DNA of 64,000 bases from contig SMMW01000639.1 in the NCBI GenBank assembly GCA_004794655.1, positions 70,001 through 134,000 of the forward strand, written 5' to 3'. The stretch is from Marisa cornuarietis. Lineage: Eukaryota > Mollusca > Gastropoda > Architaenioglossa > Ampullariidae. The notes under the pieces were generated by a model. That model was not told where the DNA came from. It saw only the letters and a list, made by a program, of their open reading frames with translations, and ran no database searches. Each line of letters starts with the position of its first letter. The first letter of the stretch is position 1. Both the position numbers and the translations under genes were made by a program. Below, piece by piece: positions 12,140-25,500 of this stretch.

Positions 12140-13850
12140 CGTGCACAGACGTCTCACCCGCCATACTGGAGTCAGCTTGGCCTAACTCCTTCTCTTTGCC
12201 GAAAAGACGGAAGGTATGTGTGCATGACAAACTTTAACAGGTAGCGCTGATTATTTTTAAGACCTTTGTATGATGTAAAATTATGGATTAATGCTGAATC
12301 CAAGCTTGCTTCGAAGAGTGAGGCATGGAAAGACGCGGCAGCTGAACTCTTCGCCAAGTTCGTATGCCAGTTCTTTTTCTGGCCACCGAAGCGTCGGCAA
12401 ACCTTCAAGGTGTTCTGAAGGATAGTCTTCTACAAGGTGTCGTGCCAGGTCACATGGTCAAAGAAGACCAGCTTACGTCGCTTGACTGTTGATAGTAGAG
12501 GTTCCTGGTGTCCTACGAGTGTGGCCATCTTGTTTCTTACAAGGTCGTTCGTTTTATCTTTTTTTGTATGAGATCCGGAGCAGCCTTCTCAGACCCTTGT
12601 TCTCGAATGCCTGGATTCTCCTTTCCGTTTCGACGAGCAGAGTCCACGTGTCGCATGTGTAGAGATTTGTACAGCCTGTACTTGGTAGAGAACCTTATCT
12701 TGTGGCTATGCCAGATCTTATCTAGCCCAGACAGTGCTGCTGCTGCTGCTGTTGTTATCCTGATGCGGATATCTAGCGTGGAACTGCGTCCTTGGAGAGG
12801 GTGGCTCCCAAATATTTGATGCTGCTTACCTCTTCTAGCTATACCCTGTTCATAAAGATCTCTGCTTTGCCGTTGCCATTGATCATAACTTTGCTCTTTT
12901 CAGTGCTGGTCTCCATTCCATATGCATTTAATCTGTCTGTCAGTCTGTTGGTAAGGTCTTGCAGTTCTTTGTTAGGACCTGCTAAGAGATCTATGTCATC
13001 TGCAAAGCGTTAATTGCAGATTGTCTTCCCCCAATGGAAATGGAATTATGATGGTCGTGAAGAGCTTCGGCCATGATGTTCTCCAAGAATATACTCAACG
13101 TACTCCCACTGTGGTGCAAAAGTAAGCTCCTATTAGGTTGTTTTGCATTACTTTACAACGACTTGAACAAGGCCTTCTTCGCTGTTGAATTTTCGCATCA
13201 CATGCCATTGCCCCTTGTGCAAGAATCTGACAAATGCCTTTTTAAAGTCAATGAAGTTGTGGTAAAGTTCCTGCTGATGCTGAAGATGCTTTTCTATAAA
13301 AAGTCGACAGTTGATGATTTGCTCAACTGTGCTTCTGCGTGGTCTGAAGCCATCCTGTTCTGCTGCTAGCAGCTCTTTTGCGGTGGTTTTGATGCGGATC
13401 TGTATGTTCTTCAGCAGGACTTTTGTTGGATGGCTGATAAGGCTTATAGTTCCGTAGTTCTGGCACCTTTTGCTGTTTCCTTTCTTTGGGAGGAGTATGA
13501 TTAGTGACTGTGTCCATTACTTGGGCCACTCCTTTCGCTCCCAGACCTATTGGCAAGAACAGTTAGGGCCTTAGTAGTTTCTTCCCCAACCTGCTTGAGC
13601 AGCTCAGCTGGTTCATTATCAGCGTCTGGTGACTTTCTTCCCTTCAGACTTTGTACAGATTTTCTTCCCGTGGGACTGGTAGGTCTGCAGGTTTGCTGTT
13701 TTTAGTCTGGTTGTTGGCGTCAGTCTTCAGGTGGAAATTGTAAAGGTCCTTGCAGTACTCAGTCCATCGTTTTAGTACAGCATTGCCTTCTGTGAGAAGT
13801 CTTCGATGACTAAGGTCTTCTGCTGATCTATCTTATTAACGGTCTTTAGA
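12140..13850 (-). mobile_element. Decayed non-LTR retrotransposon (LINE) reverse transcriptase
   Basis: Conceptual translation of the minus strand in shifting frames follows the common metazoan endonuclease-reverse-transcriptase type of LINE. In order it shows L-T-E-G-N-A-V-L-K-R-W-T-E-Y-C near 13800, a relic of K-x-x-N-Y-R-x-I-S-L near 13460, then E-Q-D-G-F-R-P-R-R-S-T-V-E-Q near 13340. F-I-D-F-K-K-A-F follows near 13245, the catalytic R-F-A-D-D-I-D-L-L-A at about 12984-13011, and near the 3' end K-R-R-K-L followed by G-G-Q-K-K-N-W. Frames break repeatedly and a TAA sits just before the FADD box, so the copy is dead. The endonuclease half was not seen, which suggests 5' truncation. The clade (RTE-like or related) is uncertain. 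Confidence 0.85.
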
Positions 13851-15179
13851 AGTTGGCAGCCCTTTTTGCTGTCACCTTATGCGATTCCATCGTCTCGAAC
13901 TGGGTTCGATGATCAAAAGCGATTCTGCTGTATTTTTGCGATAAGAACAGTCGAAAGTAAGACACTGACTTTCGCCTACAAAAAATTCGTCCAAATAACA
14001 GCTTGAGCAAGTTACAGAAATCCACTGTTTTTGTTGTCTTTTTTGAGGACAACAACAAAAGAGTCCGTAAGAGTTGTTGGACATTAGGGTGTGCAATGCT
14101 CCTACTGTCAGCAGTGTTGTCAGCTCGTCAGTGCAGCCTCTGTGTATCTCTCACAATCTGAGGGAAACTTGTAATCCGAGCACAGCATCACGTGGTGCGT
14201 TTAACCATATAAAGAAGAACACGCTGACCACGTGACTAGGAGTTCAGCTAGGACTTAGCAGTCAGTAGAAGGAAAACAAACGGTATGCAAAAAAGGGAAC
14301 TCCAAAAAGCGTGTATAAAAAAGGACGGGCAGAAATGTAGCCACAACACGTTGAGGAGAGCCGAGAGGTGAGCTGGATGAATAATATGTCAGCTTCCAAT
14401 CTAAGAGAAAGATATGTACATAAATCCTTTTAGTGGAATTAATAAAGTGTTGTAAGGAAAACAATTTTGGATTATCATTATTATCATTTGGTATTTATTC
14501 ACTGCTATCATCTTTTGCTTCCTTTCCATTGTGTGACCTTTTTACTTATCTAACCACCCTCTGTTCTTCAATTGAACACATTTTTCAGTGTCGTCTTCGC
14601 TGTCGCTAACATCGGAAGTATAACTGGGGAGCTGATTGCCCTGATATAGCGTCAACTGCAATAATCTTGGATTAGAAATCACCTTATTCATCGTAAAAGA
14701 AATGTGTTGCTATAAACAGTGACAAGATAGTGCTAACTGTAACCAGAAGCACGATCGATTGCTTTTTGATTATAAAAGTGACTTGTACAGAAATCATTTG
14801 GTTCTTATCGTCAGTGTTTTACGTCGTAGAAGCTAACGAGTGTGAATAAAAGAAATTTATTTAAAATAACAGAAATGTCCAAAGATTCAGCTGCACCATG
14901 CCAGAGGAACATTATTACCAAAGTTAGAGTTAAAAGTCAACAGTATTATTCTAAATCCCAGCAGTCAAGCTTATGGTGATATAATCTGCTAAAAACGCAT
15001 GTTGCATATAAAATATAAATATATGTGTAATATTAAAAAATTAGTATCCTTTTTTTGAAAACAGTTTCGATGCCCATTATCAAATATAGAATTTTTTCAT
15101 GATTAAAATTTTATTAATTACAATTGTTGTATAAAGGGGTGCCAATAATGCAACATGTGCTCGTCTGCTTTATTATCAG
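13851..15179. other. Intergenic upstream of the IAP gene
   Basis: No coding exon is recognised. The IAP promoter and a 5' untranslated exon probably lie here or further upstream, because the first coding exon begins at what looks like a splice acceptor. Confidence 0.4.
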
Positions 15180-15184
15180 GACTG

Positions 15185-17169
15185 ATGAGTCACAAGATGA
15201 TACAGCTAACGATAAACGACGAATTGCAAAGTCAGGGTACCACCCAAGAGAAAATCTTACTTCCCAGCAAGTCACAGTTTAATGATGTCTGGTATTCTAG
15301 GAAGGAGACCACGCAAGAAATAAACAAGGTTGATCGGCTCAATCAGATTGTTTCGTTAAAGAATTCTAGTCGAGAAGCAGAAGAAATACACAGTAAAGGG
15401 AACTTGATAAAAAATTATAGCTCTATAAGGTTAGGGATACAAGAAAATATTGTTAGCAGTGGTCTAGAAAATGAAACAGCGCAAGATCAGGAACCAGACA
15501 ATCCTTCCATTGTTGAAAAAAGAAGGGCTGGTTGTATGACTTGTTGTCACTGCATGCAAGAGAAAAGGGCTGGAGATTTTTTAGTCCCTGAGTCATATTC
15601 ATGCGCTGCACTATTAGACACTCAAGCAGAGGTGTCAGGTAAAGCTCGTGTACCACTGGCTAGTGAACTAAAAGTCACAAACACAATTGTCATAGCGCCA
15701 AGTAATAGAGACGAGTTCAAAACAAAATTTAAAAAATCCCTACGCGGAGAGAGCGAAATATGTATCGTGAGAAATAATAAAAAAATATTGTGGGTGGAGC
15801 CGATGTCCTCCAGCCAGTTGCCAGAATCTATAGTAAACAAATTAAAAGTTAAACCCAAAATCACAGATGCAGTTCTACATACCTGTTTTCTAAGTAAAGA
15901 ATATGAAAGTCTCGACACTTCAAGTGCAGGTGCTAAAATAAGCTTTAAGGACCGAACACGCGACATCTTATTTGAACGGTCAATTAGCTACGAGTGTTTA
16001 AGAAAGGAAACAATGCAAGAAATATATTTCAGTTCAGATGCTATTACCCCTGGCGAACGTGATAAATTTTTAGCAATGACTTCAGGTGATATTAATGCGG
16101 AAGATGATGTAGTATCTGCGCCGTTACTTCCCACGATACTTGACGACCCACTGGTTTCGGAGTTCTGGCGCCTAACAACCTTCAGGGACGCGGTGGATGT
16201 TCCGGTCTTTGTCCAGCGCCTGGCGCAGTCTGGTTTCTACTACGATGCACATTGCAACGATATTCGTTGCTTTAGCTGTGGTGTGAGCAAGAGGCACTGG
16301 CAATACGGGGAGAGACCAGCGCTAGTTCACCTTCACCTATCACCTGAATGTCCTCAAGCCAACTCCAGTGACTCCAGAAACATCCCAATCACGTCCATGT
16401 ATCAGCCGCGCATGACATGTCAAACCGGAACTGACCCTAAAACGTCTGTGGACCAACCACACCTGACAGGTCACCACAGAGATAACTTAGTTACTTCTAT
16501 GCAAAATCCAACTTTAACAAAGAATGATCCTAATATTTCTAGCACAGATTCTAACTCCTCTAGTTCTAAAACACTTTGCTCTCAAAATACTGGCTCTGCT
16601 AGTGTAACGAGGTCTGCAGAAGTCGCTCCACGCTCTTTATCAGCAAATCCAAGAAAAGTGCCGTCTATTTCTGATGCTACCAAAGTTACGACCCAGCTCT
16701 ACCCAGCGTCTTTGTCACGTGAAGAAGAGAGAACAGATGGTGACCAAACAAGGGAGGAAGAGCAAGACCACAGAATTGAGCTCGTCGCCAGTGACAGTTG
16801 TCTCCCTCGGCCCGCACTAGCTAACCCCAGTGACGTCAACTTCAGCCAGCGACTGCTGACCTTTGGCAGCTGGTCAAACTCTACAGCTTCCCCTACAGAA
16901 CTGGCTGAGGCTGGGTTTTCTTACCTAGGTTAGTGGTCTGTGACAATGGTGCACACAATCAGTCAACCAATAAATCAATCAATCAGCCAATCAAACAAGC
17001 AATAAGAACTCTTCGGCAATAAGCCTGGAAATGTAACAAAACGTCGATGATAAAAACATCACTAGGTGAATAATTGTTAAAAAGTAACGTACAGATTATT
17101 CCTCTCTAAATCCCCCATTTCTCACTAACTTGCACTTGTTGTCTGTTTATGTGTTTTCATGGCTGTTTC

Positions 17170-17223
<54 letters not shown>

Positions 17224-18657
17224 TGAGTGAGAGAGAGATACAAAGAAAGAGCAAAAAGCTACAGCCACAAAAGATATGAAATGATAAAAAATCCGAAAAA
17301 TAGTAGATAGAGAGAGAGAAAAGTGTGTGATAACTGTTATCAACATTTGTTCAGGCACTGGAGACAGTGTTCGTTGTTTTTCCTGTGCACTGACACTGAA
17401 GAGCTGGACAGGGGACCTCACTCCATGGGTAGCGCATGTGGTGTATCGCTCATCCTGTGACTACGTCCTCTCTGTCAAAGGCGAAGACTTTGTCAGAACT
17501 ACACTGGTAACATTTGGCAGAGCTCGGCGTAAAGAAGTAAGTATAATCTGTTATTTATGTTGACTCCTTATCTTCTTGTATATGAACATCATTATTTCAT
17601 TCCTCAAAGAACAAATCATGCCTAGAAAACAAGCAACAGAAAGTGGATGTAGTGTGCACGTAAGTGTGAAGACTGTACTTTTTTTACAAGGTGAACGAGC
17701 GAATGAGCTGAATAGATAGTATCGATGATGATGATATTTACAAGGTTGTACGATGAATACAAACTCATAATTGATGTTGACTATACTTTTAAAGGACGGT
17801 AATTCACCGAGATCGCAGACGCACGAAGGTAATGTTGAAGTTTGCATTCGATCAAATTCTGATATCTGAGGGAATGGAAAAAAATACTGTATGAAGGTTT
17901 TATAATGATTTTAGTGTATTAACTCAGCTAAACGCTAAAGAGGTTTACAAAACGACTGGACCAAGTAGTAACGACTCTACTAAGAGCAGGTGAAGGTAGC
18001 TAAGAAGGAATGTAGGTTTTTTGAAACAAATTTAGTTGACTTTTGGTTTAGTGGACTGGAAAGCTTAAATAAAAGTATATAAGCGCATTGTGTAACTTAA
18101 TTTAAAGTTTAGAATGTTTCATACACAGAGCTTTTTGCTAGATGTCGCTACCTGTTTACTACAATTTAAATTCATTTTCACACATAGTTCAATGAATATA
18201 AATGCCGTAAGCGGCTTAGTGCTCTTAACAAAATCTTAATTATAACATGTTACACTGTTAACATTTTATTTACACTTGTACTGTTTTAGCAACTTATGGC
18301 GTGGTCCGTGTATCAGACACAGGAGAAGCCACTGTAACTGTAAGTAAAGTTCAGGCTCTGGCGGCGGCTGGTGATGTCTCGTGGGATTCAGGACTTTTCC
18401 CCAGCGACTCCAGGCCAGCGATGACATATACCCGGATCCCGCTGGATGCTGAGGCCGGCCGCTTAAGGGAGCTGGCAGACAGCAGTCGTCACCTGCGCGA
18501 GAGTCTCACCTGCAGACAGTGTCGGCACCGGGAAGTGGATACACTCCTCCTGCCCTGTGGACACCTGTGCGCGTGTAGTTCGTGTGCTTCAGATATAACT
18601 CAATGCTTAGTTTGTCTCCAGGCTGTTATGGCCACTGTCCTTGTACATCGAGAGTAA
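15185..18657 (+). CDS. Inhibitor-of-apoptosis protein, two BIR domains and C-terminal RING
   Basis: My model has exons 15185-16928, 17355-17536, 17795-17828 (tentative) and 18290-18657, giving 775 residues. The roughly 330-residue N-terminal region has no domain I recognise. BIR1 lies wholly in exon 1 at about residues 325-405: C-F-S-C, a W, then H-x6-C ending in L-S-P-E-C. BIR2 is split by a phase-1 intron in the Gly codon after A-G-F-S-Y-L. Exon 2 continues with D-S-V-R-C-F-S-C, K-S-W and H-x6-C. The last exon carries the RING: C-R-Q-C, P-C-G-H-L-C-A-C-S-S-C, C-L-V-C. RING-bearing IAPs are ubiquitin ligases that restrain caspases and act in immune signalling (family knowledge). Exon 2 ends in phase 0 (GAA|gtaagt) while the last exon needs phase 1, so a 34-nt exon at 17795-17828 is proposed to restore frame. 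The ATG at 15185 follows a good acceptor (tttattatcag|gactg); an in-frame ATG at 15155 sits in the pyrimidine tract and is less likely. Confidence 0.8.
16957..17003. repeat. (AATC)n-like tetranucleotide repeat
   Basis: Imperfect caat/caatcaatcagcc run in the first intron of the IAP gene, just after its donor. Confidence 0.6.
17172..17221. repeat. (GT)n microsatellite in IAP intron
   Basis: About 24 uninterrupted GT units followed by GAGT and GA steps, in the intron that splits BIR2. Confidence 0.95.
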
Positions 18658-18663
18658 AATAAA
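18658..18663 (+). promoter_or_regulatory. AATAAA next to the IAP stop codon
   Basis: A canonical AATAAA hexamer begins at the base after the TAA stop. If used, it would give an extremely short 3' UTR; another AATAAA lies near 19058. Confidence 0.35.
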
Positions 18664-20941
18664 TTGAAGAACTTAAAGGTATAGTCAGGGCTTAGACAGG
18701 TCTGTATTTCCAGTTGTACCTTAGATGTTACAAGATGTATTCCCTACTTCAATTCTTTAATTACAAGCATATGTGTTATTACTTTGCTCTATAACAGATA
18801 TCAAGCAATCCAAGTTTTAAAATGATAAATTATCTCTAATGACATGTTTACATATTTATATATAGCTGTACAGAACCCAAAATAGTCTCCATGGATATCC
18901 AAAACATAGATGCAAATGGAAACTCACTTGTGTCATACCAGCTGTTCTTTGTCCTTCTGATGATTACACATAATTCGGTTTGCTTCTGGACAATAATGAA
19001 AAACTAATATTTCCGTTAGGTCATATAGCTCCATTTCTGCTATTAGAACCACTGAAAATAAAGAGTAAAAGTAAAAAAGGTGAGAAATCATTTTCTTTTA
19101 TAATTGTCATCCTCCCTTTCCTGAAAATCCTCATGTATGACATTTTTGTTCATTCATGCATAACCTTAATATAATGTTTCACCACCGGAAAGAAAAAAAA
19201 ATAACACTTGTCATGATGTTTTGATGTCACGATATTGAAATATGACCTTAAAATAATATTTTTATTAGTTTCAAAAGAACTGTTGGGAATACCTATAGTA
19301 CACAATCTTTTGGTCATGGTGTGGCTGCAACTGATAATGTCTCCTGTATTGTTATGCTCACTTGGCAATTATTTATTTGGTAATGGATTATCCTCCTATC
19401 TTTCAGTTTCTGTAGCATGTAAATTATTTTTGATCGCTCTATAAACACTTAAAAACAGTTTCAACAATGTATTGACAGGTCTGTGTTAATGTGCTCATGT
19501 TGTAAGAAGTATTCTTTCAACATTTTTTTCATATTTAAAAACAGAAGTAGTGTTTACGAATGCATAGACCAATAAAATGAGCTTTCATTGTATACAATGT
19601 GAATAATGAATTTAAACTAAAATGTAGCAAGTATCAGATGAACAACAGGATATTTTCTTTATAGTTGCTGCTTTCTTTTCTCACACAAGTTAGAAATTAT
19701 TTTTGTACAGTTCACGTGTTAGACATCAGTACAATTTAATACTTTTCTTTTTATATACTCGGTTACAGACTGTAATGTTGTCCATGATAGAAATGAGAAT
19801 CGCATTTTGTTTACAGTTTTAACTAGCAACAGTGACACTCTTTATGTTGTAATCGGTTGGTGACTAAATATCGTCTGTCAGTTGCATTCTTTTCTTTTTA
19901 TGTAACTTCCTTATACTGAAAAAGTAAAGAAACTGTATCCCACAGAAACTGTACACAAAACTGTTCGCTCATTCATGTTATGGATTTAGGGGAATATGAG
20001 GAGTGGAAGAGGGAATGGAAAGCGGTTAACGGAGATGTGAAAGGAGGATCGCTGCTCCACGCAGGTGTTATAAACATACAGTTATCTTTAACCTTTCCTC
20101 TAGGTAGTCAGCAATGCCATCACCTCTTTTTTCGATGCCATAATTTCCCAAATCCTGTTTGGATCATGTACCGATTCCTGACAGTTGGGTCAACTGTGCA
20201 AAGTTTCCTGCGCCGCACGGGTCTTGAGCAGGTCACCTTCGGGTTGGACACCAGCTAGTTTCGCAATTACATTTTTAACAAACAGTATTTTGTCTGGATC
20301 ATAACGATTTATTTCATTTAATTTGCAGGTCATTCTAAACCAAATAGAAACACGTGTCAGTTGGGATCCAATAAAGAATATCTTTTTGTTAGAAAATAGT
20401 GTTTATCCCGCCTTACGTAGTGTACACACAATTACTATTTCTCTTGTTAAATATGTAAATGTTTTATTTACCAGAAATATAGCGAACTATATATTTAACA
20501 AATTATATAGAAAAATATTTGGTAAATGAACGTAGGGAGGCTGATGGTGCAACGCTTGTTGAGTTCGGCGAGTAATTTTTTTTTTCGTCCTCAGTGTTTC
20601 GAAACAAACTGAAACACACCCACGCTTACACGCGTATACGTACACGCGTGCACCTACACATAATCATGCACAAACCCCAACATAGGCACACGGTTGCCCT
20701 CTTTACACGCCAGCTCGTTATTCTTTCTCAACCTAAAAAGAAACACAATTAAGCCTCACGTTTAATCGAACGTTTAGATAATGAATTTAAAATATATGTG
20801 CATGCAAACGAACATAAGTAATTGGTGTTTACTTACAAGAAATAGGCGTGCTTTTCATTGATAAAATATCTTTCACTCATGTAAACTTTTGTCAAGTTTT
20901 CGTCTCCAGTGTGTCGAAACGAACTCACCACCACCCCCTCA

Positions 20942-20984
<43 letters not shown>

Positions 20985-21306
20985 CAGTAAATACACATGC
21001 TTGCACGTACACACGCGAGCTCATCAGCCTCTGCTTTAAACAAAAATTCCTCTCATTTTAGTGAATTTAAAGAGAGAAGTAAAAAGAGATGTCATACAAA
21101 CGCCCACAAATTACTGGCGTTCAAAAAAAAAAGGAAAGACACTCCTGGGGTTGTTAGTTTGGTATTTTTCCCTAAATGTTAAATTGAATAAGGTTTGTTA
21201 CAAAGTATATTGTATATGTGTCGTCATACTGCAGGCTTTTTACATTCCAGAGTTTATGCCTCTCTATTGATGTCTGGAATATTATTTTGATTTAAAAATA
21301 TAAGAT
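18664..21306. other. Intergenic, no gene recognised
   Basis: AT-rich DNA between the IAP gene and receptor R2. Open frames of 60-90 codons (for example 19980-20258) carry no domain and are not repeated elsewhere in the window. Confidence 0.45.
20942..20986. repeat. (CA)n microsatellite
   Basis: CA array with one AAA interruption, in non-coding DNA. Confidence 0.95.
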
Positions 21307-21314
21307 TATAAATA
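21307..21314 (+). promoter_or_regulatory. TATA-like box of receptor R2
   Basis: The octamer TATAAATA starts 146 nt before the R2 ATG. The same octamer starts 147 nt before the ATG of R5 and also occurs upstream of R6 and R7, which supports a core-promoter role. Expression data are lacking. Confidence 0.5.
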
Positions 21315-21452
21315 TTAATCGCCCTTTATTCGTTCCGAGTATTCATTTAGACAATAAAATATAAAATTTGTAGGTGCTGGTAAGTACTTTCCAGTGAAAC
21401 CTTTTACTACAATATACTTTCTGATTTCTGCGTGAAGAAAAGTTTGCTGAAT

Positions 21453-22547
21453 ATGGCTGCAAATGTTTCCCTTACAGACGAAGAAAATGCGAAACGTGAA
21501 GCGTTTCATAGCAACCACAGCTACAATAATCTCAGTCATGTTGACGAGGATTTTCCTAACTTATTAGAGACAGTTTGTTTTGCTGGTGTGACAACGCTGG
21601 TGTGTCTGATAGGGATTCCAACAAACATGATCAACTGCCTGGTGTTCTGGCATCAAGGTTTAATGGACCGTATGAACCTTTGTCTGTTTTGTCTCGCACT
21701 AGTGGACTGCTGGTACCTAGTGTTGGACTTTACAATATTTCCGTTGACCTCTTTCATCAACTTGTATGACAAAACTCTCGCAAAAGAATACCATTTTCTT
21801 ATGATACTTGATTTGCTCGGCGTTACTTACGGGCTTAGGTCAGCCTCGGGATGTATCACCATGGTGATCTCTATAGAGAGATGCGTGTGTGTGGTGTTTC
21901 CACTACAGGCTGCTACACTTGTACGAACGAGAACCATGTGTATTCTTCTGTGTATTTTAGTTTTGTTGTTTCAGTTTGTTTACCTTATGAACCCGTTTAC
22001 TTCTTTAGTAGTTTCCGTTAAGTCAATGGACAGTCCTCAACTAACACTTGTCCCAACGCAGTTTTATGTCCGAAATCTTGAGTTTATTAGGTTTCTTTAC
22101 AATACTGTTTTAGGCATAATTGTCCCTGTGTTTACATTTGTAGTAGTAACCATAGCGACGGACATAACGATACTAAAATTATCGGCATCCGTTAAGTGGC
22201 GAGAAGGGAGCTGCTCTGCTTCTAGTGATAATCTCAGCCGCCAGATGGCGCTGACCAAGATGCTGGTTCTCGTCTCATCTCTGTATATAATCACCATGGT
22301 TCCTTTTGTTGGTAATATTCTAACTCGTCTCTTTGTAGCGGAGTATTCGTTGTATGGTGGTTATAGTTCTGCCTTTAGGACTGTCAGTGCCATTGTACAC
22401 GTATTTCCACGCATCAACAGCGCTTTTGCTTTCTTCATCTACTTCTGTCGCTCCTCAAGATTCAGAGCAGTGCTAAGCGCTTTCTCGTCCTCTGTCAACG
22501 AAAGTTGCCAACACGAGATAAGACGATGTCGCTTGAAAAAGGCGTAA
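21453..22547 (+). CDS. Chemosensory-receptor-like GPCR (R2), intronless
   Basis: An intronless frame encodes 364 residues. The frame can be opened further upstream only with GTG (21432), so the ATG at 21453 is chosen; it also follows the TATA-like box. The N-terminus has glycosylation sites (NVS, NHS). TM1 carries G-I-P-T-N-M-I-N-C-L-V-F-W at 54-66 and TM2 N-L-C-L-F-C-L-A-L-V-D. An E-R-C triplet stands at 142-144 in place of DRY, followed by V-C-V-V-F-P-L-Q-A-A. TM6 has T-K-M-L-V-L-V-S and TM7 has N-S-A-F-A-F-F-I-Y at 322-330, then the helix-8-like C-R-S-S-R-F-R. No cysteine is visible in extracellular loop 2. It groups with R5 and R6. A sensory role is inferred from the gastropod family. An AATAAA occurs near 22656. 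Confidence 0.9.
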   Translation: MAANVSLTDEENAKREAFHSNHSYNNLSHVDEDFPNLLETVCFAGVTTLVCLIGIPTNMINCLVFWHQGLMDRMNLCLFCLALVDCWYLVLDFTIFPLTSFINLYDKTLAKEYHFLMILDLLGVTYGLRSASGCITMVISIERCVCVVFPLQAATLVRTRTMCILLCILVLLFQFVYLMNPFTSLVVSVKSMDSPQLTLVPTQFYVRNLEFIRFLYNTVLGIIVPVFTFVVVTIATDITILKLSASVKWREGSCSASSDNLSRQMALTKMLVLVSSLYIITMVPFVGNILTRLFVAEYSLYGGYSSAFRTVSAIVHVFPRINSAFAFFIYFCRSSRFRAVLSAFSSSVNESCQHEIRRCRLKKA

Positions 22548-25500
22548 GTAAATTATATGAATTACCGTTAACGAGCAATGTATTCAGAAACATTACAAGT
22601 TTTCTTGTCATTATTGCCTGCGCACCTAAGATTATACAAAAAGACAAATTATCAAATAAAAAAAGGAAAACAAGGAGAAACTTTTGATTGAAAATATATA
22701 ATGTTTAATCTAAACACAAACAAAATGGAGGGTTCTTCCTTAACGATATCCCCTAATAAACATAATTCTAAACTTATGATTTATTTGTAGGCACTACCAT
22801 AACCAGCAACAACAATAAAGTCTTTCTCGAGTCATTGGATATGGATTCTCTCACAATAGATTGACTATAGTAAGAAATGCCTTTCACGGCTACCTCATCA
22901 CTTGTTTAGTTATAAAAAGAAAATAATATTGGACCCTGACGAAGTACATCTACATTATCTACAGATTTGACATTTCGACTGATGTCAACAATCTCCTACA
23001 GATGTCTATGTACGGCTTACGGTCAGTTTTGTAACCAATCATACCAGGGGAGGGAATTAGACGCTTATGAGCAGTAGGTACCAAACAAAATTTAAGCACA
23101 ACTATTTTTCGGAAACAAGGATAGGTAATACGTCTTACAGATAGGAATATAGGTATTTCTTGAAAAAGCATCAATCCTCCATATTACAGTTTATCAATTA
23201 CCTGCACAGAGCTTGTGAGACCTAGAAGAATGATCACATGACTGCCCGAGCAATCAGATTTGATGGTCTGAACACCAATTTCTTATTTAACCATTTACCA
23301 CGGGCTAGTATCACTGATAACTAATATTGCAAGTACAGAATAAAGTGTAAACAAGCTCTCCACTGTAAAGGGCATGTATTGGTCGGGTGTATTCACTTTT
23401 CTTGTTCGATGTCAAGTGCGAAATAGAGTTTGTTCTTGAACTGGGGTGTAGGGGGTTTTGGATATGAGTAGCGTAGTACAGCTGTCCAACGTTTCTCTTC
23501 GGTCGCGTGCAATGGTAGGACAGGGAAAAGTATGCGAGTGTATTGCTTTGACTGTTTTTGGTCTGTTATTTGAAATTGGTCTGTTATTTGAAACTGGTCT
23601 GTTATTCAAAACCGACGTAAAAGAAAAAGAAGGAAAAGAAATAGAAAAGTGTAAAAAAAATTATTTGATTTATAAGATGGTAAAAAATTCACAAAAGTCT
23701 TTGGCTGTACTTTTATTATTGTTGATATGAATTCGAGATGGAACGCCTTGTAACTTGCATTATAGCGGGTCCCTCAGTTGTCTTGTAGCTCGATTGTGGG
23801 ACCATGTGAAGGTAGTGTGATGCTATAAAAAGACGCAATCGGTTATGTGAACAACTCAGAATTTTTCGATTATTAACCAGTCGCAGATGGGTGGCAGAGT
23901 GACGAAAGCAGACTGCTGATCATCGCTGACTTGATAAATGGAACGGATGATCAAATAAATAAATGATTTATCAACGGCTCTCTGTCCCGCGTTCTTGGCG
24001 TCCTGCACAATGTGAATGTTTAGAACCTGTTTGTGAAATGACAAATGACAGACAACCATCAGGTTGGATAGTGATTATTTGGTCCTGTTTAGAAATACTA
24101 ATGATGTCCGTAAGTTCTCGCACCTCGCCAAGAAGAAATTAAGGAATGCCTAGGAAAGTGTCAAGGACGCGAAAGCCACGCTTAGTACTTATTTGTTCTT
24201 TGACCTACACTAGGAACGGCCTGATTACCTATGTTTGAAGACCTATATTTTTAAACCAGTGCAGAAAGTGGTTTACATTTAACACTAACCACCATATAGT
24301 AACAAAACGATAGATTTTTTTCTCAACTTCTTGTGGTGCTAAACCTACGATCCTCAAGGCGAGATGAAGGATGTTTCTCTCCACTTAACAGACATCAGCG
24401 AATGCCATCTCAGTGACTAAGGGCATGTTTATTTGACTGATAAGAAGCGAGTGTGAAAGAAAAAAACTTGCGAATCCTAACGCAGAAGACTTCTATCAAG
24501 CAGATTCTGAGAAAGGTAGTTGGCTTCCTCTGCTTTTAAAAACTTTGTTAGAAATTTTGGGTGAATTGCTTGGCTCGTTTAGTCTTCAATAGTAAGTTAC
24601 CTTGAAGTGAAATTTGGTTGACAATTGTGAACATGTTACACTCTCAAGGGCCACATGTTTTGAACATCAAACAACATTTGAAAGATATGGAAGATATCGT
24701 GTGTGACGGTCCGGACAAAACGGATATGACTTTTGCTGAGACAAAAAATTAGTATCACCAAGCAATATGACAGTTTTTGAATGGAATTTGACAGCACAAA
24801 GACGCATCTCTGGGAATGGTTGAGGTGTAAACATCCTAAGGACAGTAATTCAGAGTCGAACATTCCTAAAGATATCGACAGTTCTCTTAATTTTTCGTTT
24901 AGTTACACACGGTGCGATATGTTTGCATGAAAGTGCGCGTACAGAATCTGACTGAAAGAAACTTCGCTTCCAAGGACGTGGATTTTGATGGAAATTATTT
25001 TCGATCTTTCTCCTTGTCCGTTTGATTTTCCTGATGTGTGGTCTGTTGTCGGATGTTAATATTTCTGTTACTTTAATTTTTCAGGTGTTGTCTAATTTGT
25101 ATTTCTCTGATATTTAGACATATTTTTCACCTTCTTGGGCATTACGAGCGCTGAGCACCCTTATGGTGACTTACAAATTATTCTTATTAACTTTAAATTG
25201 ATGCTCATGTTTTGAGCTTTTAAAATCTTCTACAATTTTAAAACTCCATGTATAAAACTGCTTCGGAAATCTATTTAATTTATGTAGTTTGATGATTTAA
25301 TTTTTGTTTCCTAGCTTTGGATCCTTGGGAGGAAGTTGCATTATTCTTGGGACCAAGTTTTGTGATGTTATGTGAAGGCGGTTCCCATCTCCTCTCCCTC
25401 GCTAGCTTTCGTTCTCTAGCACTATACAGGTCATGTACATATTGTAAACTAGCTTATGCCGTGGCTAGGTGAGCTGCATCACATCGGTTAGTAAAAGCTC

